Source: Actinomycetota bacterium
Lineage (GTDB): Bacteria > Actinomycetota > Actinomycetes > Nanopelagicales > Nanopelagicaceae
Assembly: GCA_010031635.1 (NCBI GenBank)
Contig: RGZI01000003.1
Coordinates: forward strand, 1 to 49,279
DNA: 49,279 nt
Reading direction: 5' to 3'
In this document: piece by piece, positions 9,642-17,805 of the stretch
Position numbering within the stretch: position 1 is the first letter of the stretch
Layout: the number at the start of each line of letters is the position of its first letter
The notes under the pieces: model-generated
Seen by the model: the letters and a program-made list of their open reading frames with translations, nothing else
Told to the model about the DNA's origin: nothing
The model's database searches: none
Made by a program: the position numbers and the translations under genes

Positions 9642-10947
9642 CTTTATACATCGCCTCATCTGCGGCTCGGATCAAATCAATTCCGGGCGTTTTTTCGGCT
9701 ACTCCAATACTCACAGATAGATATCTTGGAACTTGGTCCACATAAATTGGAGAGGAAAGGGAAAGTTCCAAACGTTTTGAAATCTCTGTAGCTTGTTGAA
9801 AATCTGCATGAACCAAAACTCCAAATTCATCTCCACCAAGTCTTGCCAGAAAAGCATTACTTGGAAGTACTTGTTCGAAGCGTCGAGCAACCTCTCTAAG
9901 CACAGCATCGCCAGCTTCATGCCCAAATAGATCATTAATTTCTTTGAAAGAATCCAAATCTAATAGCAACATGCAATGAGTGGGACCAAATTCAGCATCA
10001 TTTAATTTAGCAAGAAGTGACCTTCTATTTGCAATTCCGGTTAACTCGTCTGTGCGTGCCAACTTATGTTCTACATCTAGGTTTTGGGAATCTTTTAATG
10101 CAATCGACATCCGCAAGAAAGCCATTATCAGAGATAGAACTGCAGGAATTGCAGCAAATTTTGAAAGAGAATTTGACCAGATAGTTAGTGAACCAAGCGT
10201 TAAGAAACTTAAGAAAATCGAGAGAATTATCATTTTTTGATTAAAGAGTTGGTTTTCACTTTCTTTTTTGGAAATACGATCTTTATGTAGAGATATAAGA
10301 ATTAAGGCAAATATCCAACCACTCTCTATCCACGAACCCAGTGAGTACTCATCATTAGCCGATATCCAAAAGAATTTTATATCTGTAAGGGTAAAGGCCA
10401 GAAAGCCAAATCCTTGTAAAATATTTACTGGTGAAATTTTATATTTAGAAAAAATGGTAATTACAAGGGCACACAAAATTACATCAGAGATTGGATAGAA
10501 ATTATTCAATAAATTGCGCAGGTTTATTGAACCTTCAAGATTTGGAATCGGTTCTAGTGCAAAAGCTGTCAAAAATGACGAGACACCAAGAGCGATAATT
10601 GCAGCATCTAAAAATTGAATTTTTGATTTAGGAGTACTGTCAAAGAATTTTAGGAAGTGAATAATTAGAAATGGAAAAAAGAGCACATAGCCAAGGTCAA
10701 GGATGATTGGGGAATCGGAGAAGTGGTTTAAGGCAAACCAGCTTGAAGAGATGGAGCTCAACCCCCAGCATGCAAATCCGATACCGAGGAGTAACTCAGA
10801 TTCAATAAGTAATGTCACAGCCAAAACGAGGACAATCAGGTTATAAATTAGTAAATCCCAAAAAAAGGAAGGCTCCGGAGAAATTATTCTTTCAATGGCA
10901 TGTGCAGATAGGAGTCCGATGCAAGCAGCTCGAACTGATAACCACAT
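9619..10947 (-). CDS. Membrane-bound GGDEF diguanylate cyclase
   Basis: A 442-residue protein. The first ~280 residues are about eight to ten hydrophobic helices, probably a membrane sensor module with no recognised family. A GGDEF domain (~residues 295-442) follows, with LTGIANRRSLLAKL, LLDLDSFKEINDLFGHEAGDAVLREVA and an intact GGDEF at 371-375, so c-di-GMP synthesis is likely. The RxxD inhibitory site normally five residues before GGDEF reads PSNA, so product feedback at that site is probably absent. There is no EAL domain. It ends inside the photolyase 3' end. ATG 10947 has no strong ribosome-binding site. Confidence 0.9.
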   Translation of the reverse strand: MWLSVRAACIGLLSAHAIERIISPEPSFFWDLLIYNLIVLVLAVTLLIESELLLGIGFACWGLSSISSSWFALNHFSDSPIILDLGYVLFFPFLIIHFLKFFDSTPKSKIQFLDAAIIALGVSSFLTAFALEPIPNLEGSINLRNLLNNFYPISDVILCALVITIFSKYKISPVNILQGFGFLAFTLTDIKFFWISANDEYSLGSWIESGWIFALILISLHKDRISKKESENQLFNQKMIILSIFLSFLTLGSLTIWSNSLSKFAAIPAVLSLIMAFLRMSIALKDSQNLDVEHKLARTDELTGIANRRSLLAKLNDAEFGPTHCMLLLDLDSFKEINDLFGHEAGDAVLREVARRFEQVLPSNAFLARLGGDEFGVLVHADFQQATEISKRLELSLSSPIYVDQVPRYLSVSIGVAEKTPGIDLIRAADEAMYKVKGAGQL

Positions 10948-11024
10948 GAGTCAACGGTAAATCTATTTGAGTCGATTGAGAAGATCTAGGTAGACAGATA
11001 GTGATTTATGGGGATAATTAAGGA

Positions 11025-11444
11025 ATGGAAAAAGAGATCAGCCGTAGAGGATTTATTTGTGCGGGAATCGCAACGGCCGCTGGAGTTGTGATTTCTGGCC
11101 CTTCTGCGGAAGCCGCCGGGGGTATCAGAATTTTGAGAGATGGACGCGTAGAAGTTGAGCTCTCAAAATTTAAGGTTCTTGCAAAGATAGGTGGAGCACT
11201 TGTAGTGGGTGCGGTAAAAGATATTCCCACAGCTTTAGTACGTACTGGTAAAGACTCATATCAAGGATTAGATCTGCGCTGCACTCATCAAGGAGTGACA
11301 TCAAAATTGGTATCAGGGGCTTTTAAGTGTCCGGCGCACGGATCAGAGTTTACAAAAACGGGTGCTGTGAAAATTGGCCCAGCACAAACTGGATTAAATA
11401 AAATTAATACCGAAGTTGTCAGAAAAACTGTAATTCTTGGTTAA
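11025..11444 (+). CDS. Tat-exported Rieske [2Fe-2S] protein
   Basis: A 139-residue protein beginning with a twin-arginine signal (SRRGFICAG, then a short hydrophobic stretch and a small-residue region to ~31). The Rieske cluster ligands are visible: Cys86 and His88 in CTHQGV, Cys102 and His105 in CPAHGSEF. This fits a small stand-alone extracytoplasmic electron carrier and not the cytochrome bc subunit, which is longer. No cytochrome or oxygenase gene is adjacent, so the partner is unknown. ATG 11025 follows AATTAAGGA. It ends 1 nt from the convergent secreted-protein gene at 11446. Confidence 0.92.
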   Translation: MEKEISRRGFICAGIATAAGVVISGPSAEAAGGIRILRDGRVEVELSKFKVLAKIGGALVVGAVKDIPTALVRTGKDSYQGLDLRCTHQGVTSKLVSGAFKCPAHGSEFTKTGAVKIGPAQTGLNKINTEVVRKTVILG

Positions 11445-11445
11445 A

Positions 11446-11895
11446 TTAGAGACCAGGCGTACAAGCTAGGTCGCGGACCTGCTTGTTCATTTTGCTCAAA
11501 GTGTTATAAGTATTAATTATTGTGTCATAGAGACTTAGGCCATCTTTTTTTGCTTGAGCCAACATCTCACGATCGGCAGGACTCAAGGTCTGATCAGCCT
11601 CAGTTGCGGCTGTCTGACCTAAAAACACACCTCTTTTAATCTTCTCTTCAGATAATTGAGTAGTACCTTTTAAATAAGCTGTGTGTGAGGTCAAGCACTC
11701 GGCAACGACCCAAGTGTTCTTTGCATTTACAACAATCGGATTTTTTGTACATACATACTGCTTGCCACCAATTGTTGCTTTTGCATTAGCACTTTTGCAG
11801 GCCGCCCCAGATTTGTTAGCAGCTTGAGCGGGAGGAACGACCGCACCAATCAGAAGAACTGTCATCGCGATAGCTAACCCGTTACGTTTGATCAT
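11446..11895 (-). CDS. Secreted two-cysteine-motif protein, unknown function
   Basis: A 149-residue protein with a Sec signal peptide (basic MIKRNG, hydrophobic core to ~20, cleavage likely after PPAQA at ~25). The mature N-terminus carries GAACKSANAKATIGGKQYVC, a spaced Cys pair with GGKQYVCTK. I recall a similar motif repeated in many secreted proteins of freshwater acI actinobacteria. Two further cysteines (AECLTSH, DLACTPGL) could make a second disulfide. The C-terminal half is helical and charged. No enzyme motif was seen. An extracellular or wall-associated role is inferred only from the signal peptide. Confidence 0.8.
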   Translation of the reverse strand: MIKRNGLAIAMTVLLIGAVVPPAQAANKSGAACKSANAKATIGGKQYVCTKNPIVVNAKNTWVVAECLTSHTAYLKGTTQLSEEKIKRGVFLGQTAATEADQTLSPADREMLAQAKKDGLSLYDTIINTYNTLSKMNKQVRDLACTPGL

Positions 11896-11936
11896 GAGGC
11901 AACCTTAACTTGAGGCCCCACGAAAACGTTGGATTT

Positions 11937-12701
11937 TCAAGTGAACCGCCTGTGAGTCTGGACTCTGCGTACTAATTTGCGGGGCAAATGCCGGGCTAGG
12001 AAAACTATAGCTCGATACTGCTGACCTGAAATTACGATGGCATCACCACGGAGGGCACCCTCCCAGCCGGCTTTAACAACATCTGTTGCCTTTTCCCAGA
12101 AAAATTCTGGCACCGCTCCCATCTTCATTCCACCACGTTGATGAAACTCGGTGTGGGTAAATCCAGGCGCTAAGGAGGTAACTGTAATTCCATCTCTGGC
12201 TAAATCTGCGTTTAAATATTCGGAAAAAACATTGACCCATGCTTTTGCTGCACTATAGGTACTTCCAGTTAGCCAGCCAGCAACACTGCCAACATTAATA
12301 ATGTAACCGCTTTTTGCATTTCGCATATTTGGAAGTGCTGCATGAGTTAGCCGCAAAATTGCAGTCACTAACACATTAAGTAAATCAACTTCTGCTGCGG
12401 AAGTATGGTTAATAAACCGGCCTTTTAGACCGTATCCAGCATTGTTAATCAGCACACCTACGGCCAGAGTTGGATTTGTAGTTAACAGGCGTTGTTCTAC
12501 TAGAAAAATTTCATTTTCAACCGATAGGTCTGCCACAATTATTTCAGTTGTGACACCAAATTCTTTCTCTAACTCTTCAGCGGATTTCTTTAATCGATTC
12601 TCATCTCGGGCGACCAGAATGAGGTTGTAATGCTCTTTAGCTAAAAGTTTTGTGAATTCCGCCCCGATGCCTGAAGTAGCTCCAGTAACTAATGCCCACA
12701 T
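11937..12701 (-). CDS. Short-chain dehydrogenase/reductase
   Basis: A 254-residue classical-type NAD(P)-dependent oxidoreductase. Cofactor motif TGATSGIG is at residues 7-14, NNAGYG near 87-92, and the catalytic Tyr-x3-Lys as YSAAK with an upstream Ser (GSVAGWLTGSTYSAAKAW). The sequence NLILVARDENRLKKSAEEL with an Arg after β2 favours NADPH. Substrate is unknown; the subgroup includes sorbitol- and acyl-reductase-like proteins. It is divergent from the enolase-superfamily gene at 12802, separated by 100 nt holding inverted repeats, so the pair may be co-regulated. Confidence 0.92.
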   Translation of the reverse strand: MWALVTGATSGIGAEFTKLLAKEHYNLILVARDENRLKKSAEELEKEFGVTTEIIVADLSVENEIFLVEQRLLTTNPTLAVGVLINNAGYGLKGRFINHTSAAEVDLLNVLVTAILRLTHAALPNMRNAKSGYIINVGSVAGWLTGSTYSAAKAWVNVFSEYLNADLARDGITVTSLAPGFTHTEFHQRGGMKMGAVPEFFWEKATDVVKAGWEGALRGDAIVISGQQYRAIVFLARHLPRKLVRRVQTHRRFT

Positions 12702-12707
12702 GATTTA

Positions 12708-12777
12708 ATCTTAGGAGATAACTAAGATAAATTTGAGCGCTGCCGTAAATAATCTACGAAAGAGTAGTTACATTTAC
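12708..12777. promoter_or_regulatory. Two inverted repeats in the SDR/enolase divergent promoter
   Basis: ATCTTAG (12708-12714) and CTAAGAT (12722-12728) form a perfect 7-bp inverted repeat with a 7-nt spacer, next to the SDR start. A second nested repeat has GTAAAT (12745-12750) with ATTTAC (12772-12777) and, inside it, CTAC (12754-12757) with GTAG (12764-12767), close to the enolase start. Both look like operator sites for dimeric regulators. No regulator gene is adjacent. Confidence 0.45.
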
Positions 12778-12801
12778 GAGTGGGTGGTGTAAGTTTTTTA
12801 T

Positions 12802-13989
12802 ATGAAAATAACCAAGATCGAATGCCACGTTCTCTTAGACCCAGAATATGACCCAGCCGCAACTAGTTCGGCTCAGGATGATCTTGTTGTAGAAGTCCAT
12901 ACCGATGAGGGGATTGTTGGAATTGGGGAAACTGATCTAAATCCATGGATTGCGCGTGAGTGCATTGAGGCACCGGGCACTCACACTATGGATCAAGGTC
13001 TTGGTTCTATGCTAATTGGTGAAAACCCATTAGAGATCGAAAAACTTTGGTGGAAGGCGTATCAAGCAACCGCAATGACTGGGAGACGTGGTGCATTAAT
13101 TAATGCACTCGGTGCAATAGACATGGCGCTTTGGGATATTGCTGGAAAAGCTGCTGATAAACCAGTTTGGCAATTGTTAGGTGAAAAATCCCGAGAGCAT
13201 CTTGGTGCATATGCTTCATTGCAACCCGAGGTTGGATCTTTTGATGCCTACATAACATCAATGGTTAAGTGGGCTCACTCTGCGAAAGAGATGGGTTTTC
13301 GTGCAGCGAAATTAGAAACAACTTTTTCTGGACCTTATGCAAATATGGGGATTAGAGAAGACGATGAAAAAATGACTGAAGTTATCAGGGCAGTACGAAA
13401 TGCAGTCGGCCCAGATTTCACGCTGATGGTTGATGTTCAATATGCATTTGATTCTGTCGATCGTGCAATAAAAACCATCAACACTTGGCAAGAGTTTGAT
13501 TTATTTTTTGTAGAAACTCCACTTTGGGTAGATGACCTCGAAGGATTAGCAAAATTGGTTGCAGCTACCCCGATAAAGATTGCATCAGGGGAGTGGTTAA
13601 GTACTCGCTATGAATTCGCTGATTTGATTAAATATGGAAATGTTGGCGTAGTACAGCCAGACATTGGCCGCGTTGGTGGATTATCCGAAGCGCGTAATGT
13701 TTGCAATATGGCAAAAGCCAATAACAAGATTGTGGTGCCGCATCTTTGGAAAACTGGAATTTCTGTTGCGGCCGCTGCGCATTTAGCTACCGTGACTCCA
13801 CATATGCCATTTTTTGAGTTTTTACCACCCGCTCTATGTGAATCTCGACTCCGTAAAGAGTTGGTAGTTGATGAGGTCACTATGGTGGATGGAAAAGTTA
13901 CGATCCCACAACGGCCTGGCCTTGGAATTGAATTAAACCGCGATGCACTTGAGTTGTTTAAAGATGCTGCACGAAGGATCAGAGCCTAA
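12802..13989 (+). CDS. Enolase-superfamily dehydratase (mandelate racemase group)
   Basis: A 395-residue enzyme with an N-terminal capping domain and a β7α8 barrel. The active-site residues of the mandelate racemase group are intact: Lys in AAKLET, metal-ligand acids in LMVDVQY, FFVETPL and IASGEW, Asp in QPDIGR, and a His in VPHLWKTG, the usual Asp-His acid/base dyad. The family abstracts a proton next to a carboxylate; most relatives near sugar genes dehydrate aldonic acids, so a sugar-acid dehydratase is likely but the substrate is not identifiable. ATG 12802 begins MKITKIECHVLL. It is 41 nt before tRNA-Arg and divergent from an SDR. Confidence 0.88.
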   Translation: MKITKIECHVLLDPEYDPAATSSAQDDLVVEVHTDEGIVGIGETDLNPWIARECIEAPGTHTMDQGLGSMLIGENPLEIEKLWWKAYQATAMTGRRGALINALGAIDMALWDIAGKAADKPVWQLLGEKSREHLGAYASLQPEVGSFDAYITSMVKWAHSAKEMGFRAAKLETTFSGPYANMGIREDDEKMTEVIRAVRNAVGPDFTLMVDVQYAFDSVDRAIKTINTWQEFDLFFVETPLWVDDLEGLAKLVAATPIKIASGEWLSTRYEFADLIKYGNVGVVQPDIGRVGGLSEARNVCNMAKANNKIVVPHLWKTGISVAAAAHLATVTPHMPFFEFLPPALCESRLRKELVVDEVTMVDGKVTIPQRPGLGIELNRDALELFKDAARRIRA

Positions 13990-14030
13990 AGAGTAAACTC
14001 TGTTTATAGGTTTATATCTCTTTTGATCAG

Positions 14031-14107
14031 GTCCTCGTAGCTCAGTTGGATAGAGCGATCGCCTCCTAAGCGGTAGGTCACCAGTTCGATTCTGGTCGAG
14101 GACACCA
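14031..14107 (+). tRNA. tRNA-Arg (CCU)
   Basis: The cloverleaf is complete: acceptor GTCCTCG pairs with CGAGGAC; D-arm GCTC/GAGC; anticodon stem ATCGC/GCGGT with loop CTCCTAA, anticodon CCT reading AGG; T-arm ACCAG-TTCGATT-CTGGT. Discriminator A at 14104 is followed by an encoded CCA (14105-14107). It lies between the enolase-superfamily gene and the 3' end of purU. Confidence 0.97.
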
Positions 14108-14122
14108 CTAAAGATTCCGACG

Positions 14123-14971
14123 CTAAGAAAATACTACGGTGCGTGCCCCAACTAGGAATACTCGATCTTCAGCATATAAACGAACGGCTTTTGCAAGAAC
14201 TCGTCTTTCGATATCACGGCCTATTGCAACTAAATCTTCCGGAGTTGCAGAGTGAGAAACATGGGTTATGTCCTGTTCGATTATTGGACCTTCATCTAAA
14301 TCTTCAGTTACAAAGTGTGCAGTTGCGCCAATAATTTTTACACCACGCGCATGTGCCTGATGGTAAGGCTTGGCACCTTTAAATCCAGGAAGAAAGGAAT
14401 GGTGGATATTTATTATATGACCAGTAAATTTTCGACAGAAATCAGCGGAGAGAATTTGCATGTATCGAGCAAGTACAACTACATCAATTTGGTGCTTCTC
14501 AATTCTTTCAATCAATCGCGCTTCTTGCTCTTTTTTAGTGGCTGCCGTAACTGGAAGATATTCAAAAGCAATTCCATGGGACTCAACAAGTGTGCGCAGC
14601 TCTTCGTGATTAGATACAACTAGCGGAATATCAACTGGAAGTTCGCCAAGATCACGTAAGTAAAGCAAATCTCGCAAACAATGACTTTCCTTAGTCACAA
14701 GAATTAGCGCACGTTTACGATTTTCAAAAGGTCTGATCTCTAAAGTCGGGGAGAATCGGCTTAACTCCTTGCTTAAAATTTCTTTTGCTGTCGAAAGATT
14801 TTCCGCCGTCGTAAACCGGGTACGCATACAGAACAACCCAGTTACTGGATCGGTAAATTGCTGGTTTTCAATAATATTTCCATTTGAATTCAAGACTGCT
14901 GTGGTCATCGCATGCACAATTCCAGGTTGGTCTTTGCAAGTAAGGGTGGCCAATAAATCAATTGTGGACAT
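14123..14971 (-). CDS. purU: Formyltetrahydrofolate deformylase
   Basis: A 282-residue enzyme that hydrolyses 10-formyl-THF to formate and THF, balancing one-carbon pools. Residues ~1-80 are an ACT-type regulatory domain (TCKDQPGIVHAMTTAVLNSNGNIIENQQF). The rest is a formyltransferase fold with catalytic elements in order: MQILS, NIHHSFLPGFKGAKPYHQA (Asn and His of the active site) and ATAHFVTEDLDEGPIIEQD (catalytic Asp). Normal length. ATG 14971. Its 3' end faces tRNA-Arg with 15 nt between. The 57 nt upstream, before the MMPL stop, contain a loose 9-nt-period repeat. Confidence 0.96.
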   Translation of the reverse strand: MSTIDLLATLTCKDQPGIVHAMTTAVLNSNGNIIENQQFTDPVTGLFCMRTRFTTAENLSTAKEILSKELSRFSPTLEIRPFENRKRALILVTKESHCLRDLLYLRDLGELPVDIPLVVSNHEELRTLVESHGIAFEYLPVTAATKKEQEARLIERIEKHQIDVVVLARYMQILSADFCRKFTGHIINIHHSFLPGFKGAKPYHQAHARGVKIIGATAHFVTEDLDEGPIIEQDITHVSHSATPEDLVAIGRDIERRVLAKAVRLYAEDRVFLVGARTVVFS

Positions 14972-15028
14972 GCGATTAAGTCTATTGCATCCCCTGCATC
15001 CGCTGAATCTGCTAAATTCGCTGAATTC

Positions 15029-17134
15029 TTAATGAGAGATGGTGAAGCGCTTTAACTGCTTGGGAGCCCACCAATTGGCATTCCCAAAGAGCCTCATTAA
15101 GGCTGGCACAAGCAATCCGCGAACAACAGTGGCATCAAGCAAGATTGCAAATGCGACGCCAAAGCCAAGCATTTTAATTGAAGTTACTCCACCAAGCATA
15201 AAGGCACCAAATACAACCGCGAGCACAAATGCCGCCGCAGTAATAATACGTGCAGATCTTTGCAAACCAATCGCTACGGCGTCAGCATTTGATTTCCCAG
15301 CCTCGTACTCTTCTTTTATGCGAGAGATTAGAAAAACTTCATAATCCATCGATAAACCAAAAGTAGTTACTGCGATCAAAATTACCGAACCTGTATCTAA
15401 TGTTCCAGTTACTGTAAATCCGCCAAATAGGTTTGCAAGATGACCATCAATAAAAATCCATGTTATGACACCTAATGTTGCTCCGAGTGAAAGCATGTTA
15501 AGCAAGACAGCTTTTATTGGTAATAGAAGAGATCCGGTAAATATAAATAAAAGTAAAAAAACGGAGATTGAAATCCAAAGAAGTGCCCATGGAAGTGCAT
15601 CAGCAATTCCTTGTTGCGTATCTGTGTAATCAGCTGCCGCCCCACCTATTAATGTGCCAGCGGGGGCAGGAATCTCGCGCAATTTATCAATCAGTGCTTC
15701 CGCCGGCAATGAGCGCGGTGCCATGGAGTGGATTGCGGTAAAGCGCAAAATATTTCCTGATGTAACTGCGTCCGTCAGATACAAAATTCCGTCAGTAGAA
15801 CCTATTTCCGCTTGATATAACTTGAGCTCGGCACTCCCGAGAAACTTTGTTCCATCCTCAATCACAAATTCAACTGGAACCGATTCGCGGCCGGGGAATC
15901 GTTCATCAATCACTCGAGCCGATACGGCGGCTGGATGGTTCTTAGGAAGAACTTGCGAATCCACTTGTCCGAAAGCAATATCTTTTATTGGTACCGCAAA
16001 AATTCCTAAACCAATTAGAGTTAAAATTAAAACCGCAACTGGGCGCCGCATTACAAAATGAGCAGTATTTGCCCAGCCCCCATGCTCCTTCGGTGTTATC
16101 GCGCTTTTCCGAACAGCATATTTGTCAATGCGATGACCCAATAGAGCGAGCATTGCCGGAAGTGGAATAAGTGCACCAATTACCGCCATAGCAACTACTG
16201 TGATTCCGGCGTAACCAAAAGATTTTAAAAAGTACAAGGGGAAAATTAACATCGATCCCAAAGTCACCATGATTGTTAGGCCTGAGAAAAATACCGTTCT
16301 TCCTGCTGTTGCGACAGTTTTAATCACTGCATCATTCACTGATAATCCACGATGTAATTCTTCACGAAATCTATTCACAATCAGAAGTGAGTAATCAATT
16401 CCAAGACCGAGACCAAGCCCAGTTATTAAATTTATGGCAAAAATACTCACATCTGTGAGCAATGAGATTAGAAATATCACAAAAAATGAACCAAGTATTG
16501 CGCTAACCCCTACAACCAATGGAGTAGCTGAGGCGACCAATCCCCCAAAAATAAAGAGTAAAAGCAAAAATGTTAGTGGTATTGCGATTGCTTCAGATTT
16601 TGCCAAGTCCCTACTAATTTGACCATTAATTGCGTGTCCTGCGACGCCAGAACCGGTGGCGTACAAAGTCAGCGAGCGATATTTATTTCCATAAGTTTTT
16701 GTAACTACCCCAGCCACTTTACTCATTAAGTCGAAATCTGATTTAGTAGCGTAAATAAAAATGTAAGCCGCTTTTCCATCAGTGCTTTTAAGTTGCGGAG
16801 CTTTCACATCCCAATAAGAGAATGTTTTACCAATATTTTGCATTTGTCGTAATTCAGCTGTCAATGCAATTACATCAGAAGTAACAGTCGGATCATCAAC
16901 ACTTCGCGAACCAGAATCAACTATAAGAACAACGGCAGGATCTTCAATGTCAAAATTCTCCTGGAGGTATTTGTAAGCTTTTGCTGATTCGCTCTTTGGG
17001 TTTGTATATCCACCGCTATCTAACCTGCTAAAAGCGAGAGAGCCGATAGCACCTGCAGAAATAAAAATAATTAGAAAAATAGCCAGGATCCTGGATTTAC
17101 GATGAGCTATTACTCGCCCAAGACGCTCAAACAT
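15029..17134 (-). CDS. MMPL-family (RND superfamily) membrane transporter
   Basis: A 701-residue inner-membrane protein with the two-fold RND plan: one helix, an extracytoplasmic loop (~35-180), five helices, then the same pattern again (helix near 360, loop to ~530, helices to 690). Motifs typical of MmpL proteins are GLGLGIDYSLLIVNRFREEL in the first half and TFGLSMDYEVFLISRIKEEY in the second, supplying Asp-Tyr pairs of the proton relay. Relatives export lipids or drugs across the envelope; the substrate here is unknown. It starts at ATG 17134, only 14 nt from a divergent small ORF, so promoters must overlap coding DNA or be leaderless. Confidence 0.93.
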   Translation of the reverse strand: MFERLGRVIAHRKSRILAIFLIIFISAGAIGSLAFSRLDSGGYTNPKSESAKAYKYLQENFDIEDPAVVLIVDSGSRSVDDPTVTSDVIALTAELRQMQNIGKTFSYWDVKAPQLKSTDGKAAYIFIYATKSDFDLMSKVAGVVTKTYGNKYRSLTLYATGSGVAGHAINGQISRDLAKSEAIAIPLTFLLLLFIFGGLVASATPLVVGVSAILGSFFVIFLISLLTDVSIFAINLITGLGLGLGIDYSLLIVNRFREELHRGLSVNDAVIKTVATAGRTVFFSGLTIMVTLGSMLIFPLYFLKSFGYAGITVVAMAVIGALIPLPAMLALLGHRIDKYAVRKSAITPKEHGGWANTAHFVMRRPVAVLILTLIGLGIFAVPIKDIAFGQVDSQVLPKNHPAAVSARVIDERFPGRESVPVEFVIEDGTKFLGSAELKLYQAEIGSTDGILYLTDAVTSGNILRFTAIHSMAPRSLPAEALIDKLREIPAPAGTLIGGAAADYTDTQQGIADALPWALLWISISVFLLLFIFTGSLLLPIKAVLLNMLSLGATLGVITWIFIDGHLANLFGGFTVTGTLDTGSVILIAVTTFGLSMDYEVFLISRIKEEYEAGKSNADAVAIGLQRSARIITAAAFVLAVVFGAFMLGGVTSIKMLGFGVAFAILLDATVVRGLLVPALMRLFGNANWWAPKQLKRFTISH

Positions 17135-17148
17135 GGTTAAATCCTAAT

Positions 17149-17286
17149 ATGGAAAACCAAGGCGTCGAACCAGCCAAGAAAAACGTTGAAAAAAATCCGC
17201 TTGCTAAGCCAGAGTTTGTTGATCCATCAGAGGAACGAGTAAGAGATGAGGAGATCCGAAGGGAGGTGCCTCCCCATCACTCATGA
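17149..17286 (+). CDS. Small charged protein, 45 residues, unknown
   Basis: ATG 17149 begins MENQGVEPAKKNVEKNPLAK and the ORF continues with EFVDPSEERVRDEEIRREVPPHHS to TGA at 17284-17286. It is hydrophilic, rich in Glu, Lys, Arg and Pro, with no membrane helix or Cys, and probably disordered. It fits exactly between the MMPL start (14-nt gap, divergent) and the convergent SAF gene, whose stop begins at the next base. No ribosome-binding site is evident, so translation would be leaderless, which is common in actinobacteria. Codon usage looks like the neighbours. Confidence 0.5.
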   Translation: MENQGVEPAKKNVEKNPLAKPEFVDPSEERVRDEEIRREVPPHHS

Positions 17287-17295
17287 TCACTCATG
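17276..17295. repeat. Two exact copies of a 10-bp tandem repeat
   Basis: ATCACTCATG occurs twice in tandem across the touching 3' ends of the 45-residue ORF and the SAF gene. The same 20-bp string occurs once more at 34582-34601, at the MarR gene start. Confidence 0.7.
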
Positions 17296-17766
17296 AGTTT
17301 CAGGTAGCAGCAAGAAATCTAACTCACCTTCGCGGCGGGCTTGCGCAATAGCTAACACATCCTTTTCTTGAACTGCGAGCAATGCGCGCACATCTTGATT
17401 TTGAGGAATACTTTTAATAACTCTTAAATTGCGAGCAAGAGTCCAAGATTTTGCAGATACATCATCATCAACAATATTTTGCTGCACATTGGTCGCAATT
17501 AAATCTATTCGGTCTTGTGGATGTAAAATATTTTCAGCACCAGATAAAATTAAGGAAATTCCAACCTCGCCGGTGTGTAGTAAAGGAACCGCAATTTGTA
17601 CTTTCGAAGCCTCTGGACGATAAAAAAGAGTTACTCCAATAATTACCGTAAGCCCAGTAGCAAGTATTAATCTTCGACGTATCGAAAATAAGGCAAAAAT
17701 TCTTTTAATCTTTTCAATATCTTGTGAGGGAATGATTTTTCTGAGATTAAGCAGATTAATTAGCAT
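17287..17766 (-). CDS. SAF/CpaB (RcpC)-like membrane-anchored protein
   Basis: A 159-residue protein with a basic N-terminus, a membrane helix at ~32-48 (LILATGLTVIIGVTLFY) and an extracytoplasmic domain. The segment VQIAVPLLHTGEVGISL...LHPQDRIDLIAT resembles the CpaB/RcpC domain of Flp pilus assembly proteins, in which a PGDRVDV-type turn is typical; here it reads HPQDRID. A clear SAF segment is not visible, so the protein may be shortened. A SAF-domain gene next to an FmdB gene is a common actinobacterial arrangement. No other pilus genes are in the window, so a pilus role is not supported. Confidence 0.65.
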   Translation of the reverse strand: MLINLLNLRKIIPSQDIEKIKRIFALFSIRRRLILATGLTVIIGVTLFYRPEASKVQIAVPLLHTGEVGISLILSGAENILHPQDRIDLIATNVQQNIVDDDVSAKSWTLARNLRVIKSIPQNQDVRALLAVQEKDVLAIAQARREGELDFLLLPETHE

Positions 17767-17805
17767 CGCGTAAATCTGGCAGAGATCTAAAGAATAATAA
17801 TTTTC

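Noticed and set aside
14972-15028. Period-9 repeat between purU and MMPL as an attachment site
   Set aside because: Repeat units are degenerate and no integrase or mobile gene is near.
17276-17295. Tandem 10-bp repeats as a CRISPR remnant
   Set aside because: Units are contiguous without spacers, too short, and no cas genes are present.
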